64,000 bases of DNA from Nocardia africana NBRC 100379. Its GTDB lineage: Bacteria; Actinomycetota; Actinomycetes; Mycobacteriales; Mycobacteriaceae. Shown piece by piece: positions 43,401 through 51,406 of the stretch. Below the pieces are notes generated by a model, which had not been told where the DNA came from, did no database searches, and worked only from the letters and a program-made list of their open reading frames with translations. Every line of letters begins with the position of its first letter. The first letter of the stretch is position 1. The stretch is from assembly GCF_001612635.1 (NCBI RefSeq), contig NZ_BDAV01000006.1, positions 372,001 to 436,000 on the forward strand, read 5' to 3'. The translations under genes were made by a program, and so were the position numbers.

Positions 43401-45101
43401 ATGGGGTTCGACTACGACGTGGTAGTCATCGGGTCGGGATTCGGCGGCAGCGTGAGCGCGCTGCGCCTGACCGAGAAGGGCTACCGGGTCGGCGTCCTCG
43501 AAGCAGGCCGCCGCTTCGCCGACCACGAATTCGCGAAGAACTCCTGGCGAGCGCGGCAATTCCTGTGGGCGCCGCGCCTGGGATGTTTCGGCATCCAACG
43601 CCTGACCCTGCTGAAGAACACCTTCATCATGAGCGGCGCCGGTGTCGGCGGCGGCTCGCTGGTGTATGCGAACACCCTCTACGAACCACCCGCGAAGTTC
43701 TTCGCCGACCCGCAGTGGGCCCACATCACCGACTGGCGCGCCGAACTGGCACCGCACTACGACCAGGCCGAACGCATGCTCGGCGTCACCACGAATCCGG
43801 CGACCACGACCTCGGACCGGGTGCTGCGCGAGGTGGCCGAGGAACTGGGTGTCGGGGAGTCGTTCCGGCACACTCCGGTGGGAGTTCTGTTCGGCGGCAA
43901 CGGCACTCGCGCGGGACAGGAGGTGCCCGACCCCTACTTCGGTGGTGCCGGCCCCACCCGGCGCACCTGCACGCACTGCGGCGAATGTATGACCGGATGC
44001 CGTCACAACGCCAAGAACACGCTGGTGAAGAACTACCTGTATCTCGCCGAGAAGGCCGGGGCCACCGTTCATCCGCGCACCACCGTGGTCGATGTGGTGC
44101 CGCTGTCGTCGGGCGGGTACCGCGTCGACACCGTCCGCACGGGGCGCTGGATTCGCACGGCGCGCCGCAGCTTCACCGCCGAACAGGTGATCTTCGCCGC
44201 GGCCGCACTGGGAACGCAGCGGTTGCTGCATCGGCTGCGCGACCGCGGTTCGCTGCCGCACATCTCCGCGCGGCTCGGCTATCTGTCGCGCACGAATTCC
44301 GAAGAGCTGCTGTCGATCCGGAGCCGTCGATCCGACACCGATTTCACCAAGGGGGTGGCCATCACCTCCTCGATCCATCCCGACGCCGACACCCATATCG
44401 AACCGGTGCGCTACGGCAAGGGCAGCAACGTGCTGTCGCTGATGACGACGGTGATGTACGACGAGGACGGCGCCACCTCGCCCATCCGGCTGTGGTTGCG
44501 GGAGAATTGGCGGCGCCGCCGCGATCTGGCGAAGGTGCACAACCCGCGCCACTGGTCGGAACGCATGATCGGCCTGCTGGTGATGCAGTCGGTGGACAAT
44601 TCGCTCACCACCTACACCGAGCGCGGCCTGTTCGGCCGCCGGATGACCACGAAACAGGGTGAGGGACAACCGAATCCGACGTCGATTCCGGCCGGGCACG
44701 AGGTCGCCCACCGGGTGGCCGACAAGATCGACGGCATCGCGACCGCCGGCATCACCAGCCTGTTCGGCATCCCGATGACCGGACATTTCATCGGCGGCTG
44801 CGTGATCGGCGATTCACCGGAGACCGGTGTCGTGGATGCCTATCAGCGCGTGTACGGCCATCCGGGCCTGCACATCGTCGACGGCTCGGCGATTTCGGCG
44901 AATCTCGGCGTCAATCCGTCGCTGACCATCACCGCACAGGCCGAACGCGCGCTGGCGCTGTGGCCCGACAAGGGTGAGCCGGATCAGCGGCCGGCGCTGG
45001 GTGCGCCCTATCGGCGGCTGGCCCCGGTCCCGCCCAAGGCGCCCGTTGTTCCCGCCGATGCGCCCGGTGCGCTGCGGTTGCCGATCGTCGATATCACCTA
45101 G
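43401..45101 (+). CDS. ChoD-like GMC oxidoreductase (cholesterol oxidase family)
   Basis: A 566-aa FAD enzyme, aligned by eye along its whole length to M. tuberculosis ChoD (Rv3409c): YDVVVIGSGFGGSVSALRLTEKGYRVGVLEAGRRF at the start, GAGVGGGSLVYANTLY, ITSSIHPDADTHIEPVRYGKGSN, and ISANLGVNPSLTITAQAERA near the end. A Cys-rich segment CTHCGECMTGC (near 192) is also shared with ChoD. It probably oxidises 3-beta-hydroxysterols, although the true substrate of ChoD-type enzymes is debated. GAAAGG precedes the ATG. The 3' end overlaps the convergent GH15 gene by 4 bp. Confidence 0.9.
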   Translation: MGFDYDVVVIGSGFGGSVSALRLTEKGYRVGVLEAGRRFADHEFAKNSWRARQFLWAPRLGCFGIQRLTLLKNTFIMSGAGVGGGSLVYANTLYEPPAKFFADPQWAHITDWRAELAPHYDQAERMLGVTTNPATTTSDRVLREVAEELGVGESFRHTPVGVLFGGNGTRAGQEVPDPYFGGAGPTRRTCTHCGECMTGCRHNAKNTLVKNYLYLAEKAGATVHPRTTVVDVVPLSSGGYRVDTVRTGRWIRTARRSFTAEQVIFAAAALGTQRLLHRLRDRGSLPHISARLGYLSRTNSEELLSIRSRRSDTDFTKGVAITSSIHPDADTHIEPVRYGKGSNVLSLMTTVMYDEDGATSPIRLWLRENWRRRRDLAKVHNPRHWSERMIGLLVMQSVDNSLTTYTERGLFGRRMTTKQGEGQPNPTSIPAGHEVAHRVADKIDGIATAGITSLFGIPMTGHFIGGCVIGDSPETGVVDAYQRVYGHPGLHIVDGSAISANLGVNPSLTITAQAERALALWPDKGEPDQRPALGAPYRRLAPVPPKAPVVPADAPGALRLPIVDIT

Positions 45102-46900
45102 TCCGCCCGGTCCGCGCTCGCCACCACCGCCTCGGGTGGCAGCTCGGGCGCGAGCGGCCCGAGCCGCAACGAGGATTCCAGCAACATCGCGTGCACGAAC
45201 GCCTGCGGCAGATTGCCGCGCAGCTGCCGCTGGGTGACATCGAATTCCTCGGCGAACAGCGCCGGGGTGCCGCACGAGGCGCGGTTGCGTTCGAAGAAGC
45301 GCATCGCGGTCACCGGGCGGTCGAGCTGGGCGGCCGCCATCGCCATGGTGAAGCCGCACAGCAGGAACGCGCCTTCGGTCACCTCGAGCGGGCGATCGTC
45401 GTGGCGGTAGCGGTAGACGCAGTAATCGGTGGTCAGATCCCGCTGCACCGCCGAGAAGGTGGCGGCGTAGCGCGGATCGCCGACCGGTATCGCACCGCGG
45501 ATCAACGGCAACATCAGCGCGGCGTCCACACCTGGGCGGTCGGGGGCGCGCTGCCAGCGGCCGGTCGGATGCACGCCCGTGCGGGCCGCCTCGGCCACCA
45601 GCGAATCGGCCAGCGCACTGCAATAGGCGGTATCGGCGCCGGTGTCCGGGCAGGCCGCGACCGCGCGCAACCCGGCCGCGCAGACCAACCGGGAATGGGT
45701 CCACAGCCGATCCTCGATCTCCCAGATACCGGCGTCGGGGCGGTGGTGGTTGGCCGCGATCGCCGAGACGGCGACATCGACCGCGCGACGATGATCGCCA
45801 CCGAGCCGGCCGCGACGCGCGGCCGCGGCGAACAACAACAGCGTCTCGCCGAAGGTGTCGAGCTGGAACTGCCCGCGCACCCGGTTGCCGATCACCGGCC
45901 GGGCGCCCGGGTATCCGGGGAGATCGACATCGCGCACCGGCGGCACGCTCTTCCCGTCGACGGTATAGGCCGGCGCCAGGGCGGGACCGTCATCGAGCAG
46001 CCGGGCGGCGGTGAAGCCGACCGCGTCGTCGAGCAGCGGGTGCGGACCGGCGACGGCGATCGCCTGCCCGGCCATGCATTGATCGCGGATCCAGACGTAG
46101 CGGTAGTCGTAGTTCTCGCCCTGGTCGGCGCGTTCGGGCAGGCTGGTGGTGGCGGCCGCGACCATGCCGCCGGTATCGGCGGTCATCCCGCGCAGGACCG
46201 CGAACGCGTGGGCGCTGTCGCGGGGTGCGGCGCTCGCGCCGAAATCCGGGCGGTCGCGCCGCCAGGCGTTTTCCGTTGTCTCCCAATAGGTGTCGGGGTC
46301 GGGAAGCTCGCCGGGCAGGGTGTGGTCGGACAGTTCCAGGATCAGATCGTGACAGCTCCCCGCCGGAATCTCGAGGTGATCGGTCCACCCGCGGTCGGGC
46401 CCTCGCGGATCGAGCTCGGCCTTCGGCGCGCCGGTCCAGCGCAGCCCCAGCGCGCCCGCACGAGCGGTCCACACCCCGTCCTGGCAGCGCGGCCGCCGCA
46501 CCGACTCCGCGCCGAACCGCGCCACCGGGCGCAGCACCACGTCGACCTCGGCGTCCTGCTGGACCGCCACGATCCGCCGCATCAGGACCGCGCGATGCCG
46601 GTCACCCGGAAAGGCCAGCGCCTCGCGGCATTCGATCACCGCCGACCCGGACAGCCAGCGCGAACGCCAGATCAGCGTGCCCCGTTCGTAGTAGCCGCCC
46701 CACACGAACCGGCTCGCGGGGGTGACCGCGTACATTCCGGATCCACCGAGCAGGGAGGCGAACACCGCATCGCCGTCCCAGCCGGGCAGGCACATCCACG
46801 AGATGTCGCCGCGCGGCCCGACCAGGGCGCCGCGCTGACCGTCGGCGATGAACGAGTACTCCCGCAGGACGTGGGGGGCGGCAGCGGAATTCGCGATCAT
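45098..46900 (-). CDS. Glycoside hydrolase family 15 protein (glucoamylase/trehalase-like)
   Basis: A 600-aa protein. The N-terminal beta-sandwich (LREYSFIADGQRGALVGPRGDISWMCLPGWDGDAVF) is followed by an alpha/alpha barrel. Active-site blocks are YDYRYVWIRDQC, a Glu in IWEIED near residue 420, and a second Glu in LFAEEFDVTQRQLRGNLPQAFVHA. GH15 enzymes of actinobacteria include trehalases and glucoamylases; which one applies here cannot be told. It has no signal peptide, so it should act in the cytoplasm, perhaps on trehalose or glycogen. Confidence 0.9.
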   Translation of the reverse strand: MIANSAAAPHVLREYSFIADGQRGALVGPRGDISWMCLPGWDGDAVFASLLGGSGMYAVTPASRFVWGGYYERGTLIWRSRWLSGSAVIECREALAFPGDRHRAVLMRRIVAVQQDAEVDVVLRPVARFGAESVRRPRCQDGVWTARAGALGLRWTGAPKAELDPRGPDRGWTDHLEIPAGSCHDLILELSDHTLPGELPDPDTYWETTENAWRRDRPDFGASAAPRDSAHAFAVLRGMTADTGGMVAAATTSLPERADQGENYDYRYVWIRDQCMAGQAIAVAGPHPLLDDAVGFTAARLLDDGPALAPAYTVDGKSVPPVRDVDLPGYPGARPVIGNRVRGQFQLDTFGETLLLFAAAARRGRLGGDHRRAVDVAVSAIAANHHRPDAGIWEIEDRLWTHSRLVCAAGLRAVAACPDTGADTAYCSALADSLVAEAARTGVHPTGRWQRAPDRPGVDAALMLPLIRGAIPVGDPRYAATFSAVQRDLTTDYCVYRYRHDDRPLEVTEGAFLLCGFTMAMAAAQLDRPVTAMRFFERNRASCGTPALFAEEFDVTQRQLRGNLPQAFVHAMLLESSLRLGPLAPELPPEAVVASADRAD

Positions 46901-46943
46901 GGCCGGGAAATACCACGAGCGCGCACGGTTAACCGCCCGCTCG

Positions 46944-46975
46944 CCCCTCGGCCCGGGCAGCTCCCAGCCGAGGGG
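46944..46975 (-). terminator. Hairpin terminator after katA
   Basis: CCCCTCGGC and GCCGAGGGG pair perfectly around a 14-nt loop, 25 bp beyond the catalase stop codon. Confidence 0.7.
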
Positions 46976-46999
46976 TTCGCGTTCGTTCCGACGGTTCGA

Positions 47000-48529
47000 T
47001 CAGGCCTTCCGCTGTGCGGACGACCGGGCGGGATTGCTCTGACCGGCCGCTTTCGGATCCTTCTCGTCCTGTTTGGCCCGGACGCCGGATTCCACCCGGT
47101 CGCCCAGATCCTTGTCGACATTGCGCCAGTATTCGAAGGCTCGCGCGAGGACCGGCTCGGACACACCTTTGAGCAGATGGCCGACGATGTTGTCCACCAA
47201 CCGTTCTCGCGCCGCGTCATCGAGGACCTGGCGGACCAGTGTGCCCGCCTGACCCCAATCGTCGTCGTCGCGGCGCAACGTGTACGCCTCGCGCACCATT
47301 TCGCCGTCGGTGTACCAGCCGGCGGTCGGACCGGCCCGGCCCGGTTCGGCGTGCGGGCCGCCCTTGGAATTCGGCACGTAGACCGGGTCGCCCGGATTGT
47401 GGTGCCGCATGTGGCCGTCCTTGGTGTAGGAGTGCGACGGCGACTTCGGGGCGTTGACCGACAATTCCTTGTAGTTCGCGCCGATCCGGTAGCGGTGGGC
47501 GTCCGGATACGAGAACCACCGGCCCAGCAGCATCTTGTCCGGGCTCGGTCCCGTCCCCGGCACCGCGCTGCTCGGCTCGAAGGCGGCCTGTTCGATCTCG
47601 GTGTGATAGTCGGACGGGTTGCGGTTCAACGTCATCCGGCCGACCTCGTAGAGCGGATAGTCGCCGTGCGGCCACACCTTGGTCAGATCGAACGGGTTGA
47701 ACCGATAGGTCTTGGCCGCCTCGAACGGCATGATCTGCATCTTCAGCGTCCAGCTCGGGTAGTCCCCGCGCTCGATCGCCTCCCACAGATCCCGGGTGTG
47801 ATAGTCGGTATCCATGGCGGCCATCTGATCGCCCTCGTCCTGGGTGAAGAACTCCACACCCTGGTCGGTGATGAAGTGGTACTTGACCCAGTGCTTCTCG
47901 CCCTCGGCGTTGACCCACATGTAGGTGTGGCTGGAATAGCCGTTCATGTGGCGCCAGGTGCGCGGGATACCGCGATCGCCCATCAGCCAGGTGACCTGGT
48001 GGGCCGACTCCGGCGACAGTGTCCAGAAGTCCCACTGCATATCGTGATCGCGTAAGTTGTTGTCGGCCCGGCGTTTCTGCGATCGGATGAAGTCCTGGAA
48101 CTTCATCGGATCGCGGACGAAGAAGATCGGGGTGTTGTTGCCGACCAGGTCGAAATTGCCGTCCTCGGTGTAGAACTTCAACGCGAATCCACGCGGATCA
48201 CGCCAGGTGTCCGGGCTGCCCCGCTCGCCGGCCACGGTGGAGAACCGGGCCAGCATCTCCGTTTTCGCGCCGGGCTGGAACACCTTCGCGCAGGTGTAGG
48301 CGCTCATGTCCTGCGTGGTCTCGAAGACGCCGAACGCGCCGCCGCCCTTGGCGTGCGGCTGGCGTTCGGGGACGCGTTCGCGGTTGAACGCGGCCATCTT
48401 CTCGATCAGATAGGCGTCGTTGAGCAGGATCGGGCCGTCGGGACCTATGGTCAGCGACTCTTCGTCGCTGGCCACCGGGATTCCGGCGTCGTCGGTGGTG
48501 AAACCGCCGGCGCGAGTCTTCTCGACCAT
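47000..48529 (-). CDS. katA: Monofunctional heme catalase (small-subunit, clade 3 type)
   Basis: A 509-aa catalase. The distal His is His59 ([13 protein letters not shown]), the distal Asn lies in [13 protein letters not shown], and the proximal Tyr in [19 protein letters not shown]-binding and tetramer-arm residues typical of small-subunit catalases are present, and the length (about 500) excludes the large HPII type. A basic, Lys/Gln-rich tail of 40 residues ends the protein. It decomposes hydrogen peroxide in the cytoplasm. It is leftward and followed by a terminator; no OxyR or FurA gene is adjacent. Confidence 0.96.
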   Translation of the reverse strand: MVEKTRAGGFTTDDAGIPVASDEESLTIGPDGPILLNDAYLIEKMAAFNRERVPERQPHAKGGGAFGVFETTQDMSAYTCAKVFQPGAKTEMLARFSTVAGERGSPDTWRDPRGFALKFYTEDGNFDLVGNNTPIFFVRDPMKFQDFIRSQKRRADNNLRDHDMQWDFWTLSPESAHQVTWLMGDRGIPRTWRHMNGYSSHTYMWVNAEGEKHWVKYHFITDQGVEFFTQDEGDQMAAMDTDYHTRDLWEAIERGDYPSWTLKMQIMPFEAAKTYRFNPFDLTKVWPHGDYPLYEVGRMTLNRNPSDYHTEIEQAAFEPSSAVPGTGPSPDKMLLGRWFSYPDAHRYRIGANYKELSVNAPKSPSHSYTKDGHMRHHNPGDPVYVPNSKGGPHAEPGRAGPTAGWYTDGEMVREAYTLRRDDDDWGQAGTLVRQVLDDAARERLVDNIVGHLLKGVSEPVLARAFEYWRNVDKDLGDRVESGVRAKQDEKDPKAAGQSNPARSSAQRKA

Positions 48530-48601
48530 CTCTCTCCTCTCCCGGACCGGATCGGTGCGGCGGTCTCGCCCCGCGGCGAACCCGCGGCGGGCACATGCTG
48601 A

Positions 48602-48922
48602 TCAGTGCCCCTGTCGCTGGTGCGGCTCCCACTGATCGCGGTTCTGTGTCCGCTTGCTCTCGAGCGCGATCCACGTCACACCGCCGATGAGACATACCGC
48701 GCACACCACCCCGGCCACGATCGCCCATCCGCCGAAGCCGTATCCGGCGGCGGTCAGCGCGAGCGCCAGCGCGACGAAACTCAATGCGCACAGCACGATG
48801 CCCGGAATGTTGTACGTGTCCTCGATTCCCTCACCGGCATGCTTGCGCGGCGCTCGCAGCATCCGCCGCCGCTGCACCTGCTCCTGCGATGTGCTTCCAC
48901 GCGCCATCCGCGGGTCCGTCAT
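48602..48922 (-). CDS. UsfY-like small membrane protein
   Basis: A 106-aa protein. The ATG at 48922 is preferred because GGAGG lies 7 nt upstream (the ATG one codon earlier has 4 nt). A polar, basic N-terminus (RKHAGEGIEDTYNIPG) precedes two membrane spans (IVLCALSFVALALALTAAGYG; WAIVAGVVCAVCLIGGVTWIA). The pattern resembles UsfY, a small protein linked with SigF in mycobacteria, but similarity at this length is weak. It lies 72 bp upstream of the catalase gene in the same direction. Confidence 0.7.
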   Translation of the reverse strand: MTDPRMARGSTSQEQVQRRRMLRAPRKHAGEGIEDTYNIPGIVLCALSFVALALALTAAGYGFGGWAIVAGVVCAVCLIGGVTWIALESKRTQNRDQWEPHQRQGH

Positions 48923-49060
48923 CATGGCACCTCCGTTTCCCGGTGTCGGCCGCACAGGGCACACTCCTCCCTGCTTGCAGGCGTACTACCCGGGTTCGGC
49001 GGTTCGAATCAGGCAAATCCCGCCGGCAGGGTTGCCAGGGCCCGATCGGAGGTGTTTACT

Positions 49061-49117
49061 TCCTTCCCGGCGCCGCCGGCCGGCGCCGTTCTACGCGGGT
49101 CGCGTCCCGGAAGGAGG
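49061..49117 (+). promoter_or_regulatory. Possible hairpin hiding a ribosome site in the mgtC leader
   Basis: TCCTTCCCGG (49061-49070) can pair with CCGGAAGGA (49107-49115), leaving one bulged C, and a GC-rich inner hairpin (GGCGCC arms) fills the loop. The 3' strand contains the AAGGAGG ribosome site of the short ORF at 49126. Opening or closing this helix could control translation of the leader ORF. This is inference from base pairing by eye. Confidence 0.35.
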
Positions 49118-49125
49118 TGGTCGTT

Positions 49126-49215
49126 GTGCCCGACGACAGTCCCATACGTCGTTTTGCCAAGAATTCACTCGGCGACCACTCTCGTGTCGGCGCGGCTGTG
49201 CGGATGTCGCGGTAG
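49126..49215 (+). CDS. Possible 29-aa leader peptide upstream of mgtC
   Basis: A GTG at 49126, 8 nt after a strong AAGGAGG, opens a 29-codon ORF (MPDDSPIRRFAKNSLGDHSR followed by VGAAVRMSR) that stops 46 nt before mgtC. Leader peptides (MgtL, MgtP, MgtM) control Mg2+ transport and mgtC genes in enterobacteria through translation-dependent attenuation. This ORF is not similar to those, and no Mg2+ riboswitch (M-box) was seen. It is Pro-poor, unlike MgtL. It could also be an unrelated small protein or chance. Confidence 0.4.
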   Translation: MPDDSPIRRFAKNSLGDHSRVGAAVRMSR

Positions 49216-49261
49216 CCTGCGCGCACGAGTTCTCGCCCTCCATCGAAGGGTTGTTTTTCTC

Positions 49262-49972
49262 ATGTCGACGTGGGAGATGCTGCTGCGCCTGGCCACCGGT
49301 GTCGGTCTCGGCGCGGTGATCGGGTTCGAACGCCAGTACCGGGCCCGGATGGCCGGATTGCGAACCAACGCTCTGGTCTCCGCGGGCGCGGCGTTGTTCG
49401 TGCTGCTGTCCGCGCACGGGTTTCACGGTGGCGCCGCCGACCCGACGCGGGTCGCCGCCCAAATCGTTTCCGGTATCGGCTTTCTCGGCGCGGGTGTGAT
49501 CATCCGCGACGGATTGAACGTGCGGGGGCTCAACACCGCCGCGACGCTCTGGTGCGCGGCGGCGGTGGGCGCGCTCTCCGGCGCCGGGATGTACGGCACC
49601 GCGGCGGCGGGAACGGTCGCGGTCGTCATCGTCAATATCGCGTTGCGGGCGGCCGGGCGGGCGGTCGACCGCCAGCCGGAATCGGGTAACGAGCAACCCG
49701 CGCACTACGCCTTCACCGCCGTCACCGACGACGCGCACGAAGCGCATGTGCGCGCGCTGCTGGTACAGGCGTTGACGCGCACGGACTTCCGGCTCGTGTC
49801 GGTCGCCAGCGCCAATGCCGAGGATGCGGGCCGGGTGGAGGTGCGCGCGGATCTGGTCGGCGATCAGCGCGACGACCGGCAGATGGAATCGGCGGTCAGC
49901 CGGTTGAGTCTGGAGCCGTCGGTGACCAGCGTCGGATGGCGCACGGTCGAACCGGTCGCGCCCGGGCTGTAG
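49262..49972 (+). CDS. mgtC: MgtC/SapB family membrane protein
   Basis: A 236-aa protein from ATG 49262. The MgtC core (residues 1-130) has four to five membrane spans with the diagnostic GAVIGFERQYRARMAGLRTNALVSAGAALFV and IVSGIGFLGAGVIIRDGLNVRGLNTAATLWCAAAVG blocks. A C-terminal cytoplasmic ACT-like domain (HYAFTAVTDDAHEAHVRALLVQAL) follows. MgtC supports growth at low Mg2+ and survival in macrophages in pathogens including mycobacteria. The ribosome site before the ATG is weak (GAAGGG about 13 nt away), fitting translational control through the leader. Confidence 0.92.
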   Translation: MSTWEMLLRLATGVGLGAVIGFERQYRARMAGLRTNALVSAGAALFVLLSAHGFHGGAADPTRVAAQIVSGIGFLGAGVIIRDGLNVRGLNTAATLWCAAAVGALSGAGMYGTAAAGTVAVVIVNIALRAAGRAVDRQPESGNEQPAHYAFTAVTDDAHEAHVRALLVQALTRTDFRLVSVASANAEDAGRVEVRADLVGDQRDDRQMESAVSRLSLEPSVTSVGWRTVEPVAPGL

Positions 49973-50131
49973 GGCGGGCCGAGCCGGCGGCTACGCCCGC
50001 GAGACCGCCACCCGGGAGCTCGCAGGCGCTCGCCAAGGCGGTGGGAGGGAGCGCTCGCCCGCGAATTGCACAGCCGAGCCCGGCTCGGCGCTCCGACCTG
50101 CGTCGATGCCCCCGATCACTATGCTGACGCC

Positions 50132-51370
50132 GTGAGCAGTGTCGCCCCGATGGTTTCCGTACCCGCCGACCCGGACACCGTGACCGCGGTGGGTCCCGAG
50201 GACGACCCCAGCGCGGTGGGACTGCGCCGCGGCGACGTCGAGGCGGTGTGGGAGTCGGTCCGGGCGTGGTATCGGATGGGCACCACTCCGGCGATCCAGA
50301 TCTGCCTGCGCCGCCACGGTGCGATCGTGCTGAACCGGGCCATCGGCCACGGCTGGGGCAACGCCCCCGGCGACGGTCCCGATGTCGAGCGCGTACCGAT
50401 CACCGTCGACACCCCGTTCTGCGGTTTCTCCACCGCCAAGGGCGTCGCCGCGACGGTGATGGCGATGCTGATCGAACAGGGCGCCTTCGCGGCGGAAGAC
50501 CGGGTGTGCGACTACATTCCGGAATTCGCGGCACACGGCAAGGGCCGCATCACCATCGCCGATGTGCTCTCCCACGCCGCCGGGGTGCCGTTCATGCCGG
50601 CGGGCTACCGCGGGTTCGACGCCGTCGTCGACGAGGAACTCGCGGTGCGGGCGCTGGTCGAGTTGCGGCCGAGTTGGCCGCCCCGGCGATTCCGCGTCTA
50701 TCACGCCCTGACCAGCGGGTTGATCCTGCGCCTGCTGGTCCAGCGGGCGACCGGCAAACGCATGCGCGACCATCTCGCCGAACAGGTCCTGAATCCGCTC
50801 GGTTTCCGATGGACCACCTTCGGTGTGAGCCCCGAGGACGTCGATCGGGTGGTGCCGAGTGTGCGCACCGGACCGCGGCCCTCCCGGGCCTGGTCGCTGG
50901 TGGCCGGCAAGGCGCTCGGCGGCGGCATGAGCGCCTCGACGTCGGAGGAATCGGTGCGCGCCTTCCTCACCGCGGAGCTCCCCTCCGGCAATCTGGTGAC
51001 CACTGCCTCGGAACTTTCGCGCTTCTACGAAATCCTCTGTCGCGGTGGGGAACTCGACGGTGTGCGAATCCTGTCTCCCGCCGGCGTGCACAACGCGATC
51101 GCACCCGCGCCCCGGATCCCGGGCATCGCGGGCCGGGTCAGTCGCGCCGGATTCGAGTTGGGCGGGCGCCGGTCGAAATTCGGCGCACATACCGAAACCC
51201 ATTTCGGCCGTAGCGGATTGACCACCCAGTACGGCTGGGCCGACCTCGACCGCGGACTGTCCGGGGCGATTCTGACCAGCGGTAAGTCGACCGTGGACAC
51301 CGAGCGGCCGTGGCAGTTGTGCGCACAGATCTCGGCGATCGTTCCCCGCTCCCCCATCGCCCGGACGTAG
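50132..51370 (+). CDS. Serine hydrolase, class C beta-lactamase/esterase fold
   Basis: A 412-aa protein of the beta-lactamase family (PF00144). The nucleophile motif SxxK is in FCGFSTAKGVAATVMAMLIEQG, and a Tyr motif follows in RVYHALTSGLILRLLVQ; a His/Gly block (YGWADLDRGLSGAILTSGK) near the end matches the KTG region. There is no signal peptide, so it is more likely an esterase such as EstB/LipL-type than a true beta-lactamase. The GTG start at 50132 is chosen; an ATG five codons later (50147) is possible. It is convergent with the P-type ATPase gene. Confidence 0.88.
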   Translation: MSSVAPMVSVPADPDTVTAVGPEDDPSAVGLRRGDVEAVWESVRAWYRMGTTPAIQICLRRHGAIVLNRAIGHGWGNAPGDGPDVERVPITVDTPFCGFSTAKGVAATVMAMLIEQGAFAAEDRVCDYIPEFAAHGKGRITIADVLSHAAGVPFMPAGYRGFDAVVDEELAVRALVELRPSWPPRRFRVYHALTSGLILRLLVQRATGKRMRDHLAEQVLNPLGFRWTTFGVSPEDVDRVVPSVRTGPRPSRAWSLVAGKALGGGMSASTSEESVRAFLTAELPSGNLVTTASELSRFYEILCRGGELDGVRILSPAGVHNAIAPAPRIPGIAGRVSRAGFELGGRRSKFGAHTETHFGRSGLTTQYGWADLDRGLSGAILTSGKSTVDTERPWQLCAQISAIVPRSPIART

Positions 51371-51406
51371 CGGCGGCACCCTTTCCGCTCACGGCCGTCC
51401 GCGGTA

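Noticed and set aside
45191..48055. A 954-codon open frame on the plus strand across the GH15 and catalase genes
   Set aside because: It is antisense to two clearly recognisable genes and its translation is Arg/His/Gly-rich without any domain; an artefact of GC-rich codon bias.
48999..49015. tRNA T-arm-like word GGTTCGAATC before mgtC
   Set aside because: The flanking bases do not form the T-stem, and no acceptor, D or anticodon arms fit on either strand.
48965..49261. M-box Mg2+ riboswitch before mgtC
   Set aside because: None of the conserved M-box words could be found; only a simple hairpin and a short ORF are seen.
50132..51370. True class C beta-lactamase (antibiotic resistance gene)
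   Set aside because: There is no signal peptide and the motifs fit the broader esterase/PBP-like family; resistance cannot be claimed.
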